A stretch of 64,000 bases of DNA from contig NZ_CP129137.1 in the NCBI RefSeq assembly GCF_030406905.1, positions 5,104,001-5,168,000 on the forward strand, read 5' to 3'. Made by a program: the position numbers and the translations under genes. The stretch is from Streptomyces sp. HUAS CB01. GTDB taxonomy: Bacteria; Actinomycetota; Actinomycetes; Streptomycetales; Streptomycetaceae. The notes beneath the pieces were generated by a model, which was not told the origin of the DNA, searched no databases, and saw only the letters and a program-made list of their open reading frames with translations. Of this stretch, positions 24,027 through 34,600 are shown piece after piece (position 1 is the first letter of the stretch; each line of letters opens with the position of its first letter).

Positions 24027-26978
24027 CTACAGGGCGCCCTTACGGGTGAGGTGGTTGAAGGACAGCCACCCCGGCAGCACCGGCAGCCAGAGCGTCATCA
24101 GCCGGTAGAGCAGCACGGCCGGGGTCGCGACCTCCGGCGGCAGCCCCACGGCGATCAGGCCCAGGGTCAGCGCGCCCTCGACGGCGCCCACGCCACCCGG
24201 TGTCGGGGCCGCGGATCCCAGGGCGTTTCCGGCGAGGAAGACGACGGCGATGCTGGCGTAGCTGAGCTGCTGGTCGCCGTTGTCGAAGGCCCGGATGGAG
24301 GCGTCCAGGCACATCACGAAGAAGCCGGTGAGCAGCAGCATGCCGCCGATGCCGGTGATCAGTTTCCCGGGTCGCTGGAGCACGTCCAGCATCCGCGGGA
24401 CGACGCCGGCGAACAGGGACCGCAGCCGCGTCGCCACGAACTTCCGCAGGAAGGGGATCGCCGTCACCACCAGCACCAGCACCGCCACGGTCAGCAGCCC
24501 GGCGATGACCGTCCTCGACGGCGTGAGCGACGACGTCTTCTCCGTGCCGGTCAGGTAGCCGAAGGCCAGCAGCAGGAGGATGTGCGCGCCGAGACCGAAG
24601 AGCTGCGAGGCGCCGACGCTCGCCACCGCGAGCCCCGGGCGGACCCCGGAGCGCTGGAGGAAGCGGGTGTTCAGGGCGACACCGCCGACGGCGGCCGGTG
24701 CGACGATCTTCACGAACGAGCCGGCGACCTGCGCGACGACCGTCCGCAGGAACGGCACCCGCTCCGGCACGAACCCCAGCAGGCTCATCGCGGCGGCCAC
24801 ATAGCTCAGCGCCGAGAACAGGACCGCGGCGGCGACCCAGCCCCAGTGCGCCCGGCTGACCACGGTGAGGTTGGTCTGCGTGAGCTGCGACAGCAGGAAG
24901 TACGCGGCGATGGCGCCGGCGATCAGACTCACCAGCGTGCGCGGCCGGATCCGCTCCAGCCGGGCCGGCTCCACCGGCGCCTGGGGGCGGATCAGCAGCA
25001 CCTGGTGGCGGATCTGGGCGAGCAGGTCCTCCTCGCGGGCCTCGTCGAGCGCCTCGTCCATGGCCCGCTTCTCGGCCTGCTTCTCGGCGCGCAGCGATTT
25101 GCGGACCGTCTTCCTGTCGTCCTCGGCCGCACTGGTGCCCTGCTCGGTCCTGGCCTGCCGGGCCGACTCGGCCGTGGCCAGCACCGCCTCCCGCTCGGCC
25201 TGTGCCCGCTCCCGGGCGAGGCGCCGCAGGGTGGCCCTGGTGGAGCGGCTGAGCGCGATGGGCTGCAGCAGCGGCAGGCAGTCCGCGACCGCGTCGGGCC
25301 CCAGCACCTCGACGGCCGCGGCGACCGCACGCTCGGCACCGACGCGCAGGCCCAGCGTCGTGAGCAACTGCGCGATGTCCATGCGCAGCACCACGTCGCC
25401 GGCGGCGATCTCGCCGCCGCGCAGGTCGGTCAGCACCACCCTGCCGGAACGATCCACCAGAATGGCGTCGCCCGTGAGCCTGCGGTGGGCGATACGGCGC
25501 GACTGCAGCGCCCGTACCTGCCGGAACGCGCCGTGGACCACCTCGTCGGTGATCTCCTCGTCCGGGATGGAGTCGAGGGAACGGCCGCCGAGGTGCTCGT
25601 AGACGAGCATGACCGCGTCCGGGCCGAGTTCGGACGTGGCGATCAGCCTGGGTGCGTTGGCCCCGGCGGCGATGGCGGCGTAGGCGAGGAGTGCCTCCTG
25701 CTCCAGGGCCTGCCGCAGCGACTGGTTGGAGCGGCGGGTGGTGATGCCCCGCAGCGTCAGCCGGCGCCAGACCCGGTAGAAGTAGCCGTGCGCCTGCTGC
25801 TCGCGGTCGACGACGGTGACGTCGAGCGGAGGCCCGTCCTCCAGGGTGACGAGGTAGCGCCGCCCGCGGTCGCCCTGGTCTGCGGAGTCGGGTACGTCCT
25901 CGGCGCGCATGGCCGTGACCGGGCGGAAGCCCACGTGCCGCAGTCCCGCCAGCAGGGTCTGGCCGGTCGGCCGCACGTTCGGGGATCCGACCGCGTAGAG
26001 CGTGCCGTACGCGACGGTCCAGCCGATCAGCACGGTCAGGATGATCGAGAACGGTGTGGTGTAGCCGGCCACGAGCATCGCGAAGGCGTCGAGCAGCAGC
26101 ACGCCCCACAACGCGACGCGCCAGCGCGGCCTCCGTGCCATGCCGACCGCCGTCATGTACGCGATCACGGGCGCGAGATAGCCGTGGACCGGGTCGGTGA
26201 GCCCGCCGCCCGAGGCGGGCTGGGTCAGCGCGTCCTGGATCTGGCCGGGCGCGGCCTTGGCGACCCAGAGGTCGGTGGCGAGCGTCACCCCGTGGGCGAG
26301 GACGGCTGCGAGCACACCGTCCGCGATGCGCAGCCCGTCCCGTTTGATCAGCCGCTCGATCGCGAAGGCGACGGGGACGAGGAGCACGGCGATGCTCGAC
26401 ATCAGCCCTGCGAGCTTCACCAGGAGGTCGGGAGCCTGGCCGGTGCCCTTGGAGATGTCCGATTCGAGTCCGGTGGTCGTGCCGTGGGCGAAGGCGGCCA
26501 GGCCCAGGACGACGACGACCGCGAGGATGCCCGCGAGCAGCCGCGTCAGGTCGGAGGGGCGGTGGACACGTGCGGGCAGGAGGGGCTCGTCGCCGGAGAG
26601 GCGGTCGATGTGGGCCACGTCGTCGCCGTCAGCGCAGCCGCCGTCCGTGCGTCGCCGCTCGTGCTCGGCCGCCCGGCGCCCGGAGTCCGCCGCGGAGCGG
26701 GCGGAGGCGGTGGGCCGTGCGTGCCCTCCGCGCCCTCGGGCCTGGTCGGCCGGGGCGGGGCTCACGGAGGCGGCAGGGGAGGGCGCGGCGGCCGGTGCGC
26801 CCTCGCGGCCCTGGTCCCGGGCGGGCTGCGTGGGGGGTTCCGGGCTGGGTTCGCGGGGGTGGTCCTGGTGCGGTCCGGCGGTTTCGGAGCGCGACTCGGA
26901 GCCGGAGGTGCTCGCCGCCGCGGGAGGCTGCACGCCCAGCTCCTTCGTCGTGTCGGTCTCTTCTTGATCTCGTATCAC
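24027..26978 (-). CDS. Flippase-like membrane protein fused to a kinase-like domain
   Basis: A 983-aa three-part protein. Residues 1-135 are disordered, Pro/Ala-rich. Residues 140-340 hold about six membrane segments (LLAGILAVVVVLGLAAFAHG onwards). Residues about 365-610 look like a degenerate protein/ABC1-type kinase: VMLVYEHLGGRSLDSIPDEE, RIAHRRLTGDAILVDRSG in place of the catalytic loop, and LTDLRGGEIAAGD in place of DFG. A charged coiled region (EKQAEKRAMDEALDEAREED) links to residues 675-983, a lysylphosphatidylglycerol-synthase transmembrane (UPF0104) domain with VKIVAPAAVGGVALNTRFLQ and GSAAPTPGGVGAVEGAL. The family moves or transfers lipid-linked groups. The kinase part seems to lack catalytic Asp residues. 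It is the first gene of its strand run and diverges from the ATL gene. Confidence 0.85.
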   Translation of the reverse strand: MIRDQEETDTTKELGVQPPAAASTSGSESRSETAGPHQDHPREPSPEPPTQPARDQGREGAPAAAPSPAASVSPAPADQARGRGGHARPTASARSAADSGRRAAEHERRRTDGGCADGDDVAHIDRLSGDEPLLPARVHRPSDLTRLLAGILAVVVVLGLAAFAHGTTTGLESDISKGTGQAPDLLVKLAGLMSSIAVLLVPVAFAIERLIKRDGLRIADGVLAAVLAHGVTLATDLWVAKAAPGQIQDALTQPASGGGLTDPVHGYLAPVIAYMTAVGMARRPRWRVALWGVLLLDAFAMLVAGYTTPFSIILTVLIGWTVAYGTLYAVGSPNVRPTGQTLLAGLRHVGFRPVTAMRAEDVPDSADQGDRGRRYLVTLEDGPPLDVTVVDREQQAHGYFYRVWRRLTLRGITTRRSNQSLRQALEQEALLAYAAIAAGANAPRLIATSELGPDAVMLVYEHLGGRSLDSIPDEEITDEVVHGAFRQVRALQSRRIAHRRLTGDAILVDRSGRVVLTDLRGGEIAAGDVVLRMDIAQLLTTLGLRVGAERAVAAAVEVLGPDAVADCLPLLQPIALSRSTRATLRRLARERAQAEREAVLATAESARQARTEQGTSAAEDDRKTVRKSLRAEKQAEKRAMDEALDEAREEDLLAQIRHQVLLIRPQAPVEPARLERIRPRTLVSLIAGAIAAYFLLSQLTQTNLTVVSRAHWGWVAAAVLFSALSYVAAAMSLLGFVPERVPFLRTVVAQVAGSFVKIVAPAAVGGVALNTRFLQRSGVRPGLAVASVGASQLFGLGAHILLLLAFGYLTGTEKTSSLTPSRTVIAGLLTVAVLVLVVTAIPFLRKFVATRLRSLFAGVVPRMLDVLQRPGKLITGIGGMLLLTGFFVMCLDASIRAFDNGDQQLSYASIAVVFLAGNALGSAAPTPGGVGAVEGALTLGLIAVGLPPEVATPAVLLYRLMTLWLPVLPGWLSFNHLTRKGAL

Positions 26979-27126
26979 CAGTCACCGCCCGGACGATGGT
27001 GGCATGGCGAACCGACGGAGGGTGGCATCAGGGTGCGACGCGAAGGTGCGTGCTGGGGTACTTGCCCCTCTTTGCATTGATATATGCGAGGGACGGCGCT
27101 CCCGGCCCGCTGTCGGTGGCATGGGG

Positions 27127-27132
27127 CAAGAT
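27127..27132 (+). promoter_or_regulatory. Candidate -10 of ATL gene
   Basis: CAAGAT lies 7 nt before ATG 27140, which favours 27140 over the ATG at 27131 that overlaps the hexamer. Confidence 0.4.
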
Positions 27133-27139
27133 GGGCCGG

Positions 27140-27511
27140 ATGAGCGATGAGGTGCCGGAACTGCCGGAGTACGCGGAGCGGGTGCTCGAGGTGGCCGAGC
27201 ACATCCCGCCCGGCCGGGTCATGACGTACGGGGACGTCGCCGAATGGCTCGGCGAGGGCGGGCCGCGCCAGGTCGGCCGGGTGATGGCGCTCTACGGAGG
27301 GGTGGGTCCCTGGTGGCGTGTGGTGCGCTCCGACGGCGCCCTGCTGGCCGGCCACGAGCTGCGGGCACTGCAGCACTACCGCACGGAGGGCACCCCGCTG
27401 CGGCAGGCGCCGCCGGGCGCGGAGGGCCATGTGCCGCGCCTGGACATGCGGCGCGCCCGCTGGGACGGCGGTGCCGCGGCAGACGGGGCGGGCGAAGGGG
27501 CTCACATCTGA
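27140..27511 (+). CDS. ATL protein (alkyltransferase-like, MGMT family)
   Basis: A 123-aa protein of the O6-alkylguanine-DNA alkyltransferase fold. Family pieces: IPPGRVMTYGDVAEWLG (helix-turn-helix start), GPRQVGRVMAL (Arg finger and recognition helix) and GPWWRVVRSDGALL, which occupies the position of the methyl-acceptor motif PCHRV. Trp replaces the reactive Cys, the hallmark of ATL proteins, which bind and flip O6-alkylguanine and hand it to nucleotide excision repair without removing the alkyl group. The start follows CAAGAT with no ribosome site. It precedes the adnA-adnB repair helicases, with a 290-bp gap. From memory the mycobacterial homologue is Rv3204. Confidence 0.9.
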   Translation: MSDEVPELPEYAERVLEVAEHIPPGRVMTYGDVAEWLGEGGPRQVGRVMALYGGVGPWWRVVRSDGALLAGHELRALQHYRTEGTPLRQAPPGAEGHVPRLDMRRARWDGGAAADGAGEGAHI

Positions 27512-27576
27512 CAGCTTCCGCCATTCGGCGGCGCGATGAGACGTCCGGAGCTCGCGGTCGGTGTCCGTGCGGGTCG

Positions 27577-27648
27577 CGAGCGTTCCGTCGGCGGCGGTCC
27601 CGAGCGTTCCGTCGGCGGGGGTCCCGAGCGGTCCGTCTGCGGCAGGGG
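27577..27648. repeat. Three tandem 24-bp repeats in the gap before adnA
   Basis: Units at 27577, 27601 and 27625; the first two differ at one position, the third is degenerate. They lie in the non-coding stretch 27512-27801, in which I find no supportable gene. Several open frames cross them, none with a ribosome site or recognisable protein. Confidence 0.6.
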
Positions 27649-27801
27649 CGCCCGCGGGCGTAGCGTCGTCCCCACAGCCGGTGGCGCACGCGCCGCCGGC
27701 CACCTCTTCCACCGGCCCCCAGGTCCGTCCGCCCCGCCCGTGCTCCCGCACCGGGCCCGTCGTCACCACCGTCAGCACACCCACCAGGACCGGCGATCCA
27801 C

Positions 27802-30800
27802 GTGAGTTCCTCCTCCTCCACCGGGCGTACACCGCACCGTCGGGTACGGCAGGGGTTCCCCCCGGGCCCGCAAGGGCGCAAGGGGAGGCCCCCGGGCGCG
27901 TACCGACTGGTGCGTACCTCGCCGGGCCCGGTGGATCCCCCTCTCCTGGACGCCTCGCAGCGCGCGGTGGTTGACCACGAGCGCGGGCCACTGCTCGTGC
28001 TCGCGGGACCGGGCACGGGAAAGACGACGACCCTCGTCGAGGCCGTCGCCTCCCGGATCGAGCGCGGCGCGGACCCCGAGCGGCTGCTGGTGCTCACCTT
28101 CAGTCGGAAGGCCGCGGTCGAACTGCGCGACCGGATGGCCGTGCGGCTCGGCGGCGCACGAGCGCCGCAGGCCACGACCTTCCACTCCTTCTGCTACGCG
28201 CTCGTGCGGGCCCACCAGGACGCGGACCTGTTCGCCGAACCGTTGCGCCTGCTGTCCGGGCCCGAGCAGGACGTGGCCGTCCGCGACCTGCTGGCCGGAC
28301 AGCTCGACCTGGAACGGGAAGGCCGGGCCGGTGCGCGCTGGCCGGCCGAGCTGCGGGCGTGCCTGACCACCCGCGGCTTCGCCGACGAGGTGCGTGCCGT
28401 CCTCGCCCGCAGCCGGGAACTCGGCCTCGGCCCGGACGCGCTGGCGGCCTTCGCCCGGCGCACCGGACGACCCGACTGGGGCGCCGCCGCGGCCTTCCTC
28501 GCCGAGTACCTGGACGTCCTGGATCTGCAGGGCGTCCTCGACTACGCCGAACTCGTCCACCGGGCGTCGCTGCTCGCCGAGCGGCCGGGGACCGGCGAGC
28601 AGATCGCCCAGCGGTACGACGCCGTCTTCGTCGACGAGTACCAGGACACGGACCCGGCCCAGGTCCGGCTGCTGCGAGCGCTGGAGGGGGCAGGCCGCAC
28701 CCTGGTGGCGTTCGGCGACCCCGACCAGTCCATCTACGCCTTCCGGGGCGCGGACGTGAACGGCATCCTCGACTTCCCCGCGGTCTTCCGCCGCAGCGAC
28801 GGCCGGCCGGCCGGCGTCGCGGTCCTGACGGCGTCCCGCCGTTCCGGGGCCGCCCTGCTGTCGGCGACCCGTCTGCTCACCCAGCGGATGCCGCTGCCCC
28901 GGCTGCCCTCGGACAAGGTCCGCGCCCACCGCGAGCTGACCGCGGCCCGTGCGGGCGGCCGCGTCGAGGTGTACACCTACCCGACCGCCTCCACGGAACT
29001 CGACAACGTCGCCGACATCCTGCGGCGCGCGCACCTGGAGGAGGGCGTGCCGTGGAACGACATGGCGGTCCTCGTCCGCGCGGGCAACCGCAGTCTCCCG
29101 GCGACGAGGCGTGCGCTCACCATGGCCGGTGTGCCGGTCGAGACGGACGGCGACGACATCCCCCTGCGTCACGAGGCCGCGGTGACGCCCCTCCTGACCG
29201 CCCTGCGGACCGCCGCGAGGCCGCTTGCGACGGGGGACCCCGACGCGGGTGGGACCGGCGGCGACGGTGACGGTTCCGGCGGCGCTGCCGTGGGCGGAGG
29301 CCGGGACGGGGAAGACCCGGCCGATGAAGGCCGGGGCGTCGGCGGTGCCGCGGACGAGGGGCGGGAGGAGGAAGACCGGCGGGTCGGCGGCCGCCACGAC
29401 GACGGTGACGGTGCGTACGAGGGCGGCCGTGACGACGCCGACCGGGGAGCGGACGGCGGCCGGTACGCCGGCGGGGCCCCCGCCTCCCCCTCCGGCCCGG
29501 GCTCGGACGAGGCCACCGGCCCGGACGGGCGCACCGGCGCGGACGAGGCCACCGCCCCGGACGCCGGTTCCGCTCCCGCTCCCGGCTCCGGATCCGCGCG
29601 TCAGGACGAGCCCTCCATCGACCCCGACACCGCCGCCACCCTCCTCACCTCCCCCCTCGGCGGCATGGACACCGCCGATCTCCGCCGCCTCGGCCGCGCC
29701 CTCCGTGACGAGGAGCGGGCGGCGGGCAACCGTGTGCCGCCCCCCTCCGACGTGCTCATCGCCCGCGCCCTCGCCGAGCCGGAGCGGCTGACCGCGCACG
29801 ACCCCGCCTACGCCCGGGCCGCCCAGCGGCTCGGCGTCCTGCTGCGCAAGGCCCGTGAGCTGCTCGACGGCGGCGGCACCGCCGAGGAGGCCCTCTGGGA
29901 GCTGTGGACCGGCACGCCCTGGCCGCAGCGCCTGGAGCGGGCCGCCCTGCGCGGCGGCCCGGCCGGCCGCAACGCCGACCGCGACCTCGACGCCGTCTGC
30001 GCGCTGTTCGAGACCGCTGCCCGCGCCGAGGAGCGCACCGGCGGACGTGGTGCCCTGAACTTCCTGGACGAGGTCGAGGCCCAGGACATCGCCGCCGACA
30101 CGCTCGCCCGCCGGCCCGAACGCCCCGCGGCGGTCCGACTCATGACCGCCCACCGGGCCAAGGGTCTCGAATGGGGGCTCGTCGTGGTCGCCGGCGTGCA
30201 GGAGGGCCTCTGGCCGGACCTGCGCCGCCGCGGCTCCCTCCTGGAGGCCGACCGGATCGGCCGCGACGGACTCGCCGAGCCGCTCACCCCCGGCGCCCTG
30301 CTCGCCGAGGAACGCCGGCTGTTCTACGTGGCCGCCACCCGCGCCAGGGACCGTCTCGTGGTCACCGCCGTCAAGGCCCCTTCCGACGACGGCGACCAGC
30401 CCTCGCGCTTCCTCACCGAGCTGGGCGTCGAACCGCGCGACATCACCGGCCGGCCGCGCCGGCCGCTCGCCGTCGCCCCGCTGGTGGCCGAGCTCAGGGC
30501 CACGACCGTCGACCCCGAGGCCTCCGACGCGCTCCGCGACGCCGCCGCACGACGGCTGGCCCGGCTCGCCGCGCTCACGGACGACGAGGGCCAGCCGCTG
30601 GTGCCCGCAGCACACCCGTACCGCTGGTGGGGACTTCAGGACCCGACGCACAGCGGGGTGCCCCTCCGCGACCGCGACCACCCCGTCACCCTGTCCGGCA
30701 GCGCCCTGGACCAGCTCGCGAACACCTGTGCCCTCCAGTGGTTCCTGGGGCGCGAGGTCAGGGCGGACGCCCCGGCCACCGCCGCGCAGGGCTTCGGCAA

Positions 30801-31485
30801 CGTCGTCCACGTCCTCGCCGACGAGGTCGCCTCCGGCCGTACCCCCGCCGACCTCGCCGTCCTCATGGAACGCCTCGACTCCGTGTGGGACGCCCTCGCC
30901 TTCGACGCACCCTGGAAGTCCGCCCAGGAGAAGGAGCACGCGCGCGCGGCGCTCGAACGCTTTCTGCGCTGGCACGTCATGGACCGGGGCGGCCGTACCC
31001 CCGTCGCCACCGAGCACGACTTCGACGTCACCCTCGGAGCCGGTCCGTACGAGGTGCGCATCCGGGGCTCCATGGACCGCGTCGAGCAGGACGAGCAGGG
31101 ACGGGCGTACGTCGTCGACTTCAAGACCGGCAAGCAGACCCCGACGAAGGACGAGGTCGCCCACCACCCCCAGCTCGCCGTCTACCAGCTCGCCGTCCGC
31201 GAGGGCGCCGTCGACGACGTCTTCGACGGCCGGCGCCCCGCGCCCGGTGGCGCCGAACTCGTGCAGCTGCGCCAGGCCGCCCCCAAGAAGGAGGGCGGGG
31301 ACTCCCTCCCGCGCGTCCAGTCACAGGAACCGCTCTCCGGCGAATGGGTCGGGGACCTGCTCGCCACCGCCGCCGGCCGGGTCCTCGACGAACGCTTCAC
31401 CCCCAGCACCGGCTCCCAGTGCGAGCACTGCGCCTTCCGCTCCTCGTGCAGCGCCCGGCCCGAAGGACGCCACATCGTCGAATGA
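27802..31485 (+). CDS. adnA: AdnA-like helicase-nuclease subunit
   Basis: A 1227-aa UvrD/Rep-type helicase with a C-terminal RecB-like nuclease. Walker A LAGPGTGKTTT is near residue 68; VLTFSRKAAVELRDRM, VFVDEYQDTDPAQ (about 278) and GDPDQSIYAFRGAD follow; motifs V-VI are MTAHRAKGLEWGLV and FYVAATRARDRLV. The nuclease has RIRGSMDRVE and VVDFKTGKQTP (about 1103), with four cysteines (about 977 in LANTCALQ and three in QCEHCAFRSSC at about 1207-1217) that probably hold a 4Fe-4S cluster, as in AddB/AdnA nucleases. Residues about 474-600 are an acidic Gly-rich insertion. AdnAB resects double-strand breaks. GTG 27802 gives a Ser-rich, basic N-terminus and has no strong ribosome site. Confidence 0.88.
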   Translation: MSSSSSTGRTPHRRVRQGFPPGPQGRKGRPPGAYRLVRTSPGPVDPPLLDASQRAVVDHERGPLLVLAGPGTGKTTTLVEAVASRIERGADPERLLVLTFSRKAAVELRDRMAVRLGGARAPQATTFHSFCYALVRAHQDADLFAEPLRLLSGPEQDVAVRDLLAGQLDLEREGRAGARWPAELRACLTTRGFADEVRAVLARSRELGLGPDALAAFARRTGRPDWGAAAAFLAEYLDVLDLQGVLDYAELVHRASLLAERPGTGEQIAQRYDAVFVDEYQDTDPAQVRLLRALEGAGRTLVAFGDPDQSIYAFRGADVNGILDFPAVFRRSDGRPAGVAVLTASRRSGAALLSATRLLTQRMPLPRLPSDKVRAHRELTAARAGGRVEVYTYPTASTELDNVADILRRAHLEEGVPWNDMAVLVRAGNRSLPATRRALTMAGVPVETDGDDIPLRHEAAVTPLLTALRTAARPLATGDPDAGGTGGDGDGSGGAAVGGGRDGEDPADEGRGVGGAADEGREEEDRRVGGRHDDGDGAYEGGRDDADRGADGGRYAGGAPASPSGPGSDEATGPDGRTGADEATAPDAGSAPAPGSGSARQDEPSIDPDTAATLLTSPLGGMDTADLRRLGRALRDEERAAGNRVPPPSDVLIARALAEPERLTAHDPAYARAAQRLGVLLRKARELLDGGGTAEEALWELWTGTPWPQRLERAALRGGPAGRNADRDLDAVCALFETAARAEERTGGRGALNFLDEVEAQDIAADTLARRPERPAAVRLMTAHRAKGLEWGLVVVAGVQEGLWPDLRRRGSLLEADRIGRDGLAEPLTPGALLAEERRLFYVAATRARDRLVVTAVKAPSDDGDQPSRFLTELGVEPRDITGRPRRPLAVAPLVAELRATTVDPEASDALRDAAARRLARLAALTDDEGQPLVPAAHPYRWWGLQDPTHSGVPLRDRDHPVTLSGSALDQLANTCALQWFLGREVRADAPATAAQGFGNVVHVLADEVASGRTPADLAVLMERLDSVWDALAFDAPWKSAQEKEHARAALERFLRWHVMDRGGRTPVATEHDFDVTLGAGPYEVRIRGSMDRVEQDEQGRAYVVDFKTGKQTPTKDEVAHHPQLAVYQLAVREGAVDDVFDGRRPAPGGAELVQLRQAAPKKEGGDSLPRVQSQEPLSGEWVGDLLATAAGRVLDERFTPSTGSQCEHCAFRSSCSARPEGRHIVE

Positions 31486-31634
31486 CGGCGGGAGACCCCG
31501 TGGCCACGAGGCGGCGTCCGCCGGGGTACGCACGCCCGCCGGAGCCCACCGCGCGGTCGCGGGGGGATCGCGGACGACCCCGGGAGCCCACCCGCGCGGG
31601 ACCACCGGCGGCCGGCACTGTCGGTGGTCGCCGT

Positions 31635-31640
31635 TAGCCT
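31635..31640 (+). promoter_or_regulatory. Candidate -10 of a leaderless promoter (adnB)
   Basis: TAGCCT is exactly 7 nt before GTG 31648; no ribosome site precedes that codon. It suggests adnB can be transcribed separately from adnA, whose stop is 162 bp upstream. Confidence 0.5.
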
Positions 31641-31647
31641 CTCTGGG

Positions 31648-34600
31648 GTGTCCGCACGCATCACCGATCCCGAGCAGCTCAAGGAGCTGCTCGGCATCCC
31701 GTTCACCCCGGAGCAGACGGCCTGCATCACCGCGCCGCCCGCGCCGCAGGTCATCGTGGCCGGGGCGGGGTCCGGGAAGACGACGGTGATGGCCGCCAGG
31801 GTGGTGTGGCTGGTGGGCACGGGCCAGGTCGCCCCCGAGCAGGTCCTCGGGCTGACCTTCACCAACAAGGCCGCGGGCGAGCTCGCCGAGCGCGTCCGCA
31901 CGGCCCTCGTCCGGGCCGGGGTGACCGACCCGGACGTGATCGACCCGGACGATCCGCCGGGCGAACCCAGCATCTCGACGTACCACGCCTTCGCCGGACG
32001 GCTCCTCACGGACCACGGCCTCCGCATCGGTCTGGAGCCGACCTCCCGGCTGCTCGCCGACGCCACGCGCCACCAGCTCGCCGCACGCGTGCTGCGCGAG
32101 GCCCCGGGCCCCTACCCCGCGCTGACCAGGTCCTTCCCCACCCTCGTCAGCGACCTGCTCGCGCTCGACGCGGAACTGGCCGAGCACCTCGTTGCCCCGG
32201 AGGCACTCCGCGCGCACGACTCCGCGCTCCTGAGCGAACTGGAGAGCGTCAAGCTCGGCAACGCGGACCTGCGCAAGGTCCCCGAGGCGGCGGCCGCCCG
32301 CCGGGAGCTGCTCGACCTCGTCGTGCGCTACCGCGAGGCCAAGCGCTCCCGGGACCTCCTCGACTTCGGCGACCAGATCGCCCTGTCCGCACGGCTCGCG
32401 CTCACCCGCCCCGAGGTCGGCCGCATCCTGCGGGACGAGTTCCGGGTGGTCCTGCTGGACGAGTACCAGGACACGTCCGTGGCCCAGCGCCTGCTGCTCG
32501 CGGGCCTGTTCGGCAGGGGTGCCGCCCCAGACGGCCCGCCCGGCGAGGGCGCGGGCCATCCCGTGACCGCGGTGGGCGACCCCTGCCAGGCGATCTACGG
32601 CTGGCGCGGTGCGTCCGTCGCCAACCTCGACGACTTCCCCGAGCACTTCCCGTACGCCGACGGCCGCCCCGCCACCCGCTTCTCCCTGAGCGAGAACCGA
32701 CGCAGCGGCGGCCGGCTCCTCGACCTCGCGAACGGCCTCGCCGAGCCGCTGCGCGCCCGCCACGAGGGCGTCGAGGCGCTGCGGCCCGCGCCCGGGGCGG
32801 AGCGGGACGGCTCCGTGCGGGTCGCCCTTCTGTCCACCCACGCCGAGGAGATCGACTGGCTCGCCGACTCGATCGCCCATCTCGTCCGCACGGGCAAGGA
32901 GCCGGGCGAGATCGCGGTGCTGTGCCGCACGGCGGGGGACTTCGCGGCGATCCAGGGCGCGCTCGTCGCCCGGGACGTCCCCGTGGAGGTCGTCGGCCTC
33001 TCCGGTCTGCTGCACCTGCCGGAGGTCGCCGACCTGGTCGCGGTGTGCGAGGTGCTCCAGGATCCGGGCGCGAACGCCTCGCTCGTCCGGCTCCTCACCG
33101 GGCCGCGCTGGCGCATCGGCGCCCGCGACCTGGCCCTGCTCGGGCGCCGGGCCCGCCTGCTGGTCCACCGTTCCGGCGACGACGGCGGCGCGGACGCCGA
33201 CCAGCGGCTCGCCGCCGCCGTCGAGGGCACCGACCCGGCCGAGGTGGTCTCGCTCGCCGACGCCCTCGACACCTTCCTGGAACAGGCCGGACCGGACGAC
33301 GGCCTGCCGTTCTCCGCCGAGGCCCGGGTGCGGTTCGCCCGCCTCGCCACCGAACTGCGCGACCTGCGGCGCTCCCTGGCCGACCCGCTGATGGACGTCC
33401 TCCACCGCGTTCTGGCCACCACCGGCCTGGACGTGGAACTCTCCGCCTCGCCCCACGCCCTGGCCGCCCGCCGCCGTGAGACCCTCGCGGGCTTCCTCGA
33501 CGTCGCGGCGTCCTTCGCCTCGCTCGACGGCGAGGCGACGCTGCTGGCCTTCCTCGGCTTCCTGCGGACGGCCGAGCAGTACGAGAAGGGCCTCGACAAC
33601 GCGCTGCCCGGCGGCGAGAACACCGTGAAGGTGCTCACCGCCCACAAGTCCAAGGGGCTGGAGTGGGACGTCGTCGCGGTCCCCGGGCTGGTCGCCGACC
33701 AGTTCCCCAGCACCCGCTCCCGTGAGTCCTGGACCTCCCAGGCCAAGGTCCTGCCCCATGCGCTGCGCGGCGACGCCGCGACCCTGCCGGGCGTCACCGC
33801 CTGGGACGCGAAGGGCCTCAAGGCCTACAAGGAGGAGATGAAGGAGCACCAGCACACGGAGGAACTCCGGCTGGGCTATGTGACGTTCACCCGCCCTCGG
33901 TCTTTGCTCCTCGGCTCGGCCCACTGGTGGGGCCCGACCCAGAAGCGCCGTCGCGGCCCGTCAGCGTTCCTGGAGGCGCTGTACGACCACTGCGCCGCGG
34001 GCTTCGGCGAGATCGAGGCGTGGGCCGAGGAACCGGAGGAGGACGCAGAGAACCCGGCGCTCCGCGCCGCGACGGCGGAGCAGGCGTGGCCGCTTCCGCT
34101 GGATCCCACGGCGACCGCGCGCCGCCGGGCGGCCGCGGACACGGTGCTGGCCCATCTGGCGCTGATGACCGGCACCGGCACCGGCGCCATGGCGGGTCCG
34201 GGCCGGCCCCCGGCCGTGCTCGACGACGGGCCTCCGGGATCGCCCGGACGCCACGGGTTCGACCTCTTCGACTTCGAGGGCACTGCGCCGGCCGGAGCCA
34301 CCGGCGCCCTCCCTGACGACCCGTCCGACGAGGACCTCTGGCCCGAGGACCTCACGGAACCCGACGACGAACCGTGGCCGGACGAGCCGTGGCCCGGTGA
34401 GGACGGCGAGGACGGCGAGGACGCCGGCGTCGTGCCCGACGAGGACGACAGGGCCGCCGGCCTGCTCGGCGCGGACCTCGCACTCCCCGGAGCCCCGGGG
34501 CGCATCGCGCCCGCCGGGGCGCCCGGAGAGCCCCACGAGCCTTCGGCCCCCGAATCCGGAAGGCCCGCGTCCGGCGCGCCCGGAGCCCCCGGCGACCCCG

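Noticed and set aside
21894..27080. A very long plus-strand open frame of about 1700 codons
   Set aside because: It is antisense to the tandem peptidases and the flippase gene, and its amino acid pattern is the reverse-frame shadow typical of high-GC coding DNA.
27772..31167. An open frame of about 1130 codons on the minus strand
   Set aside because: It is the antisense shadow of adnA; it has no start signal, no domain and runs through the acidic insertion.
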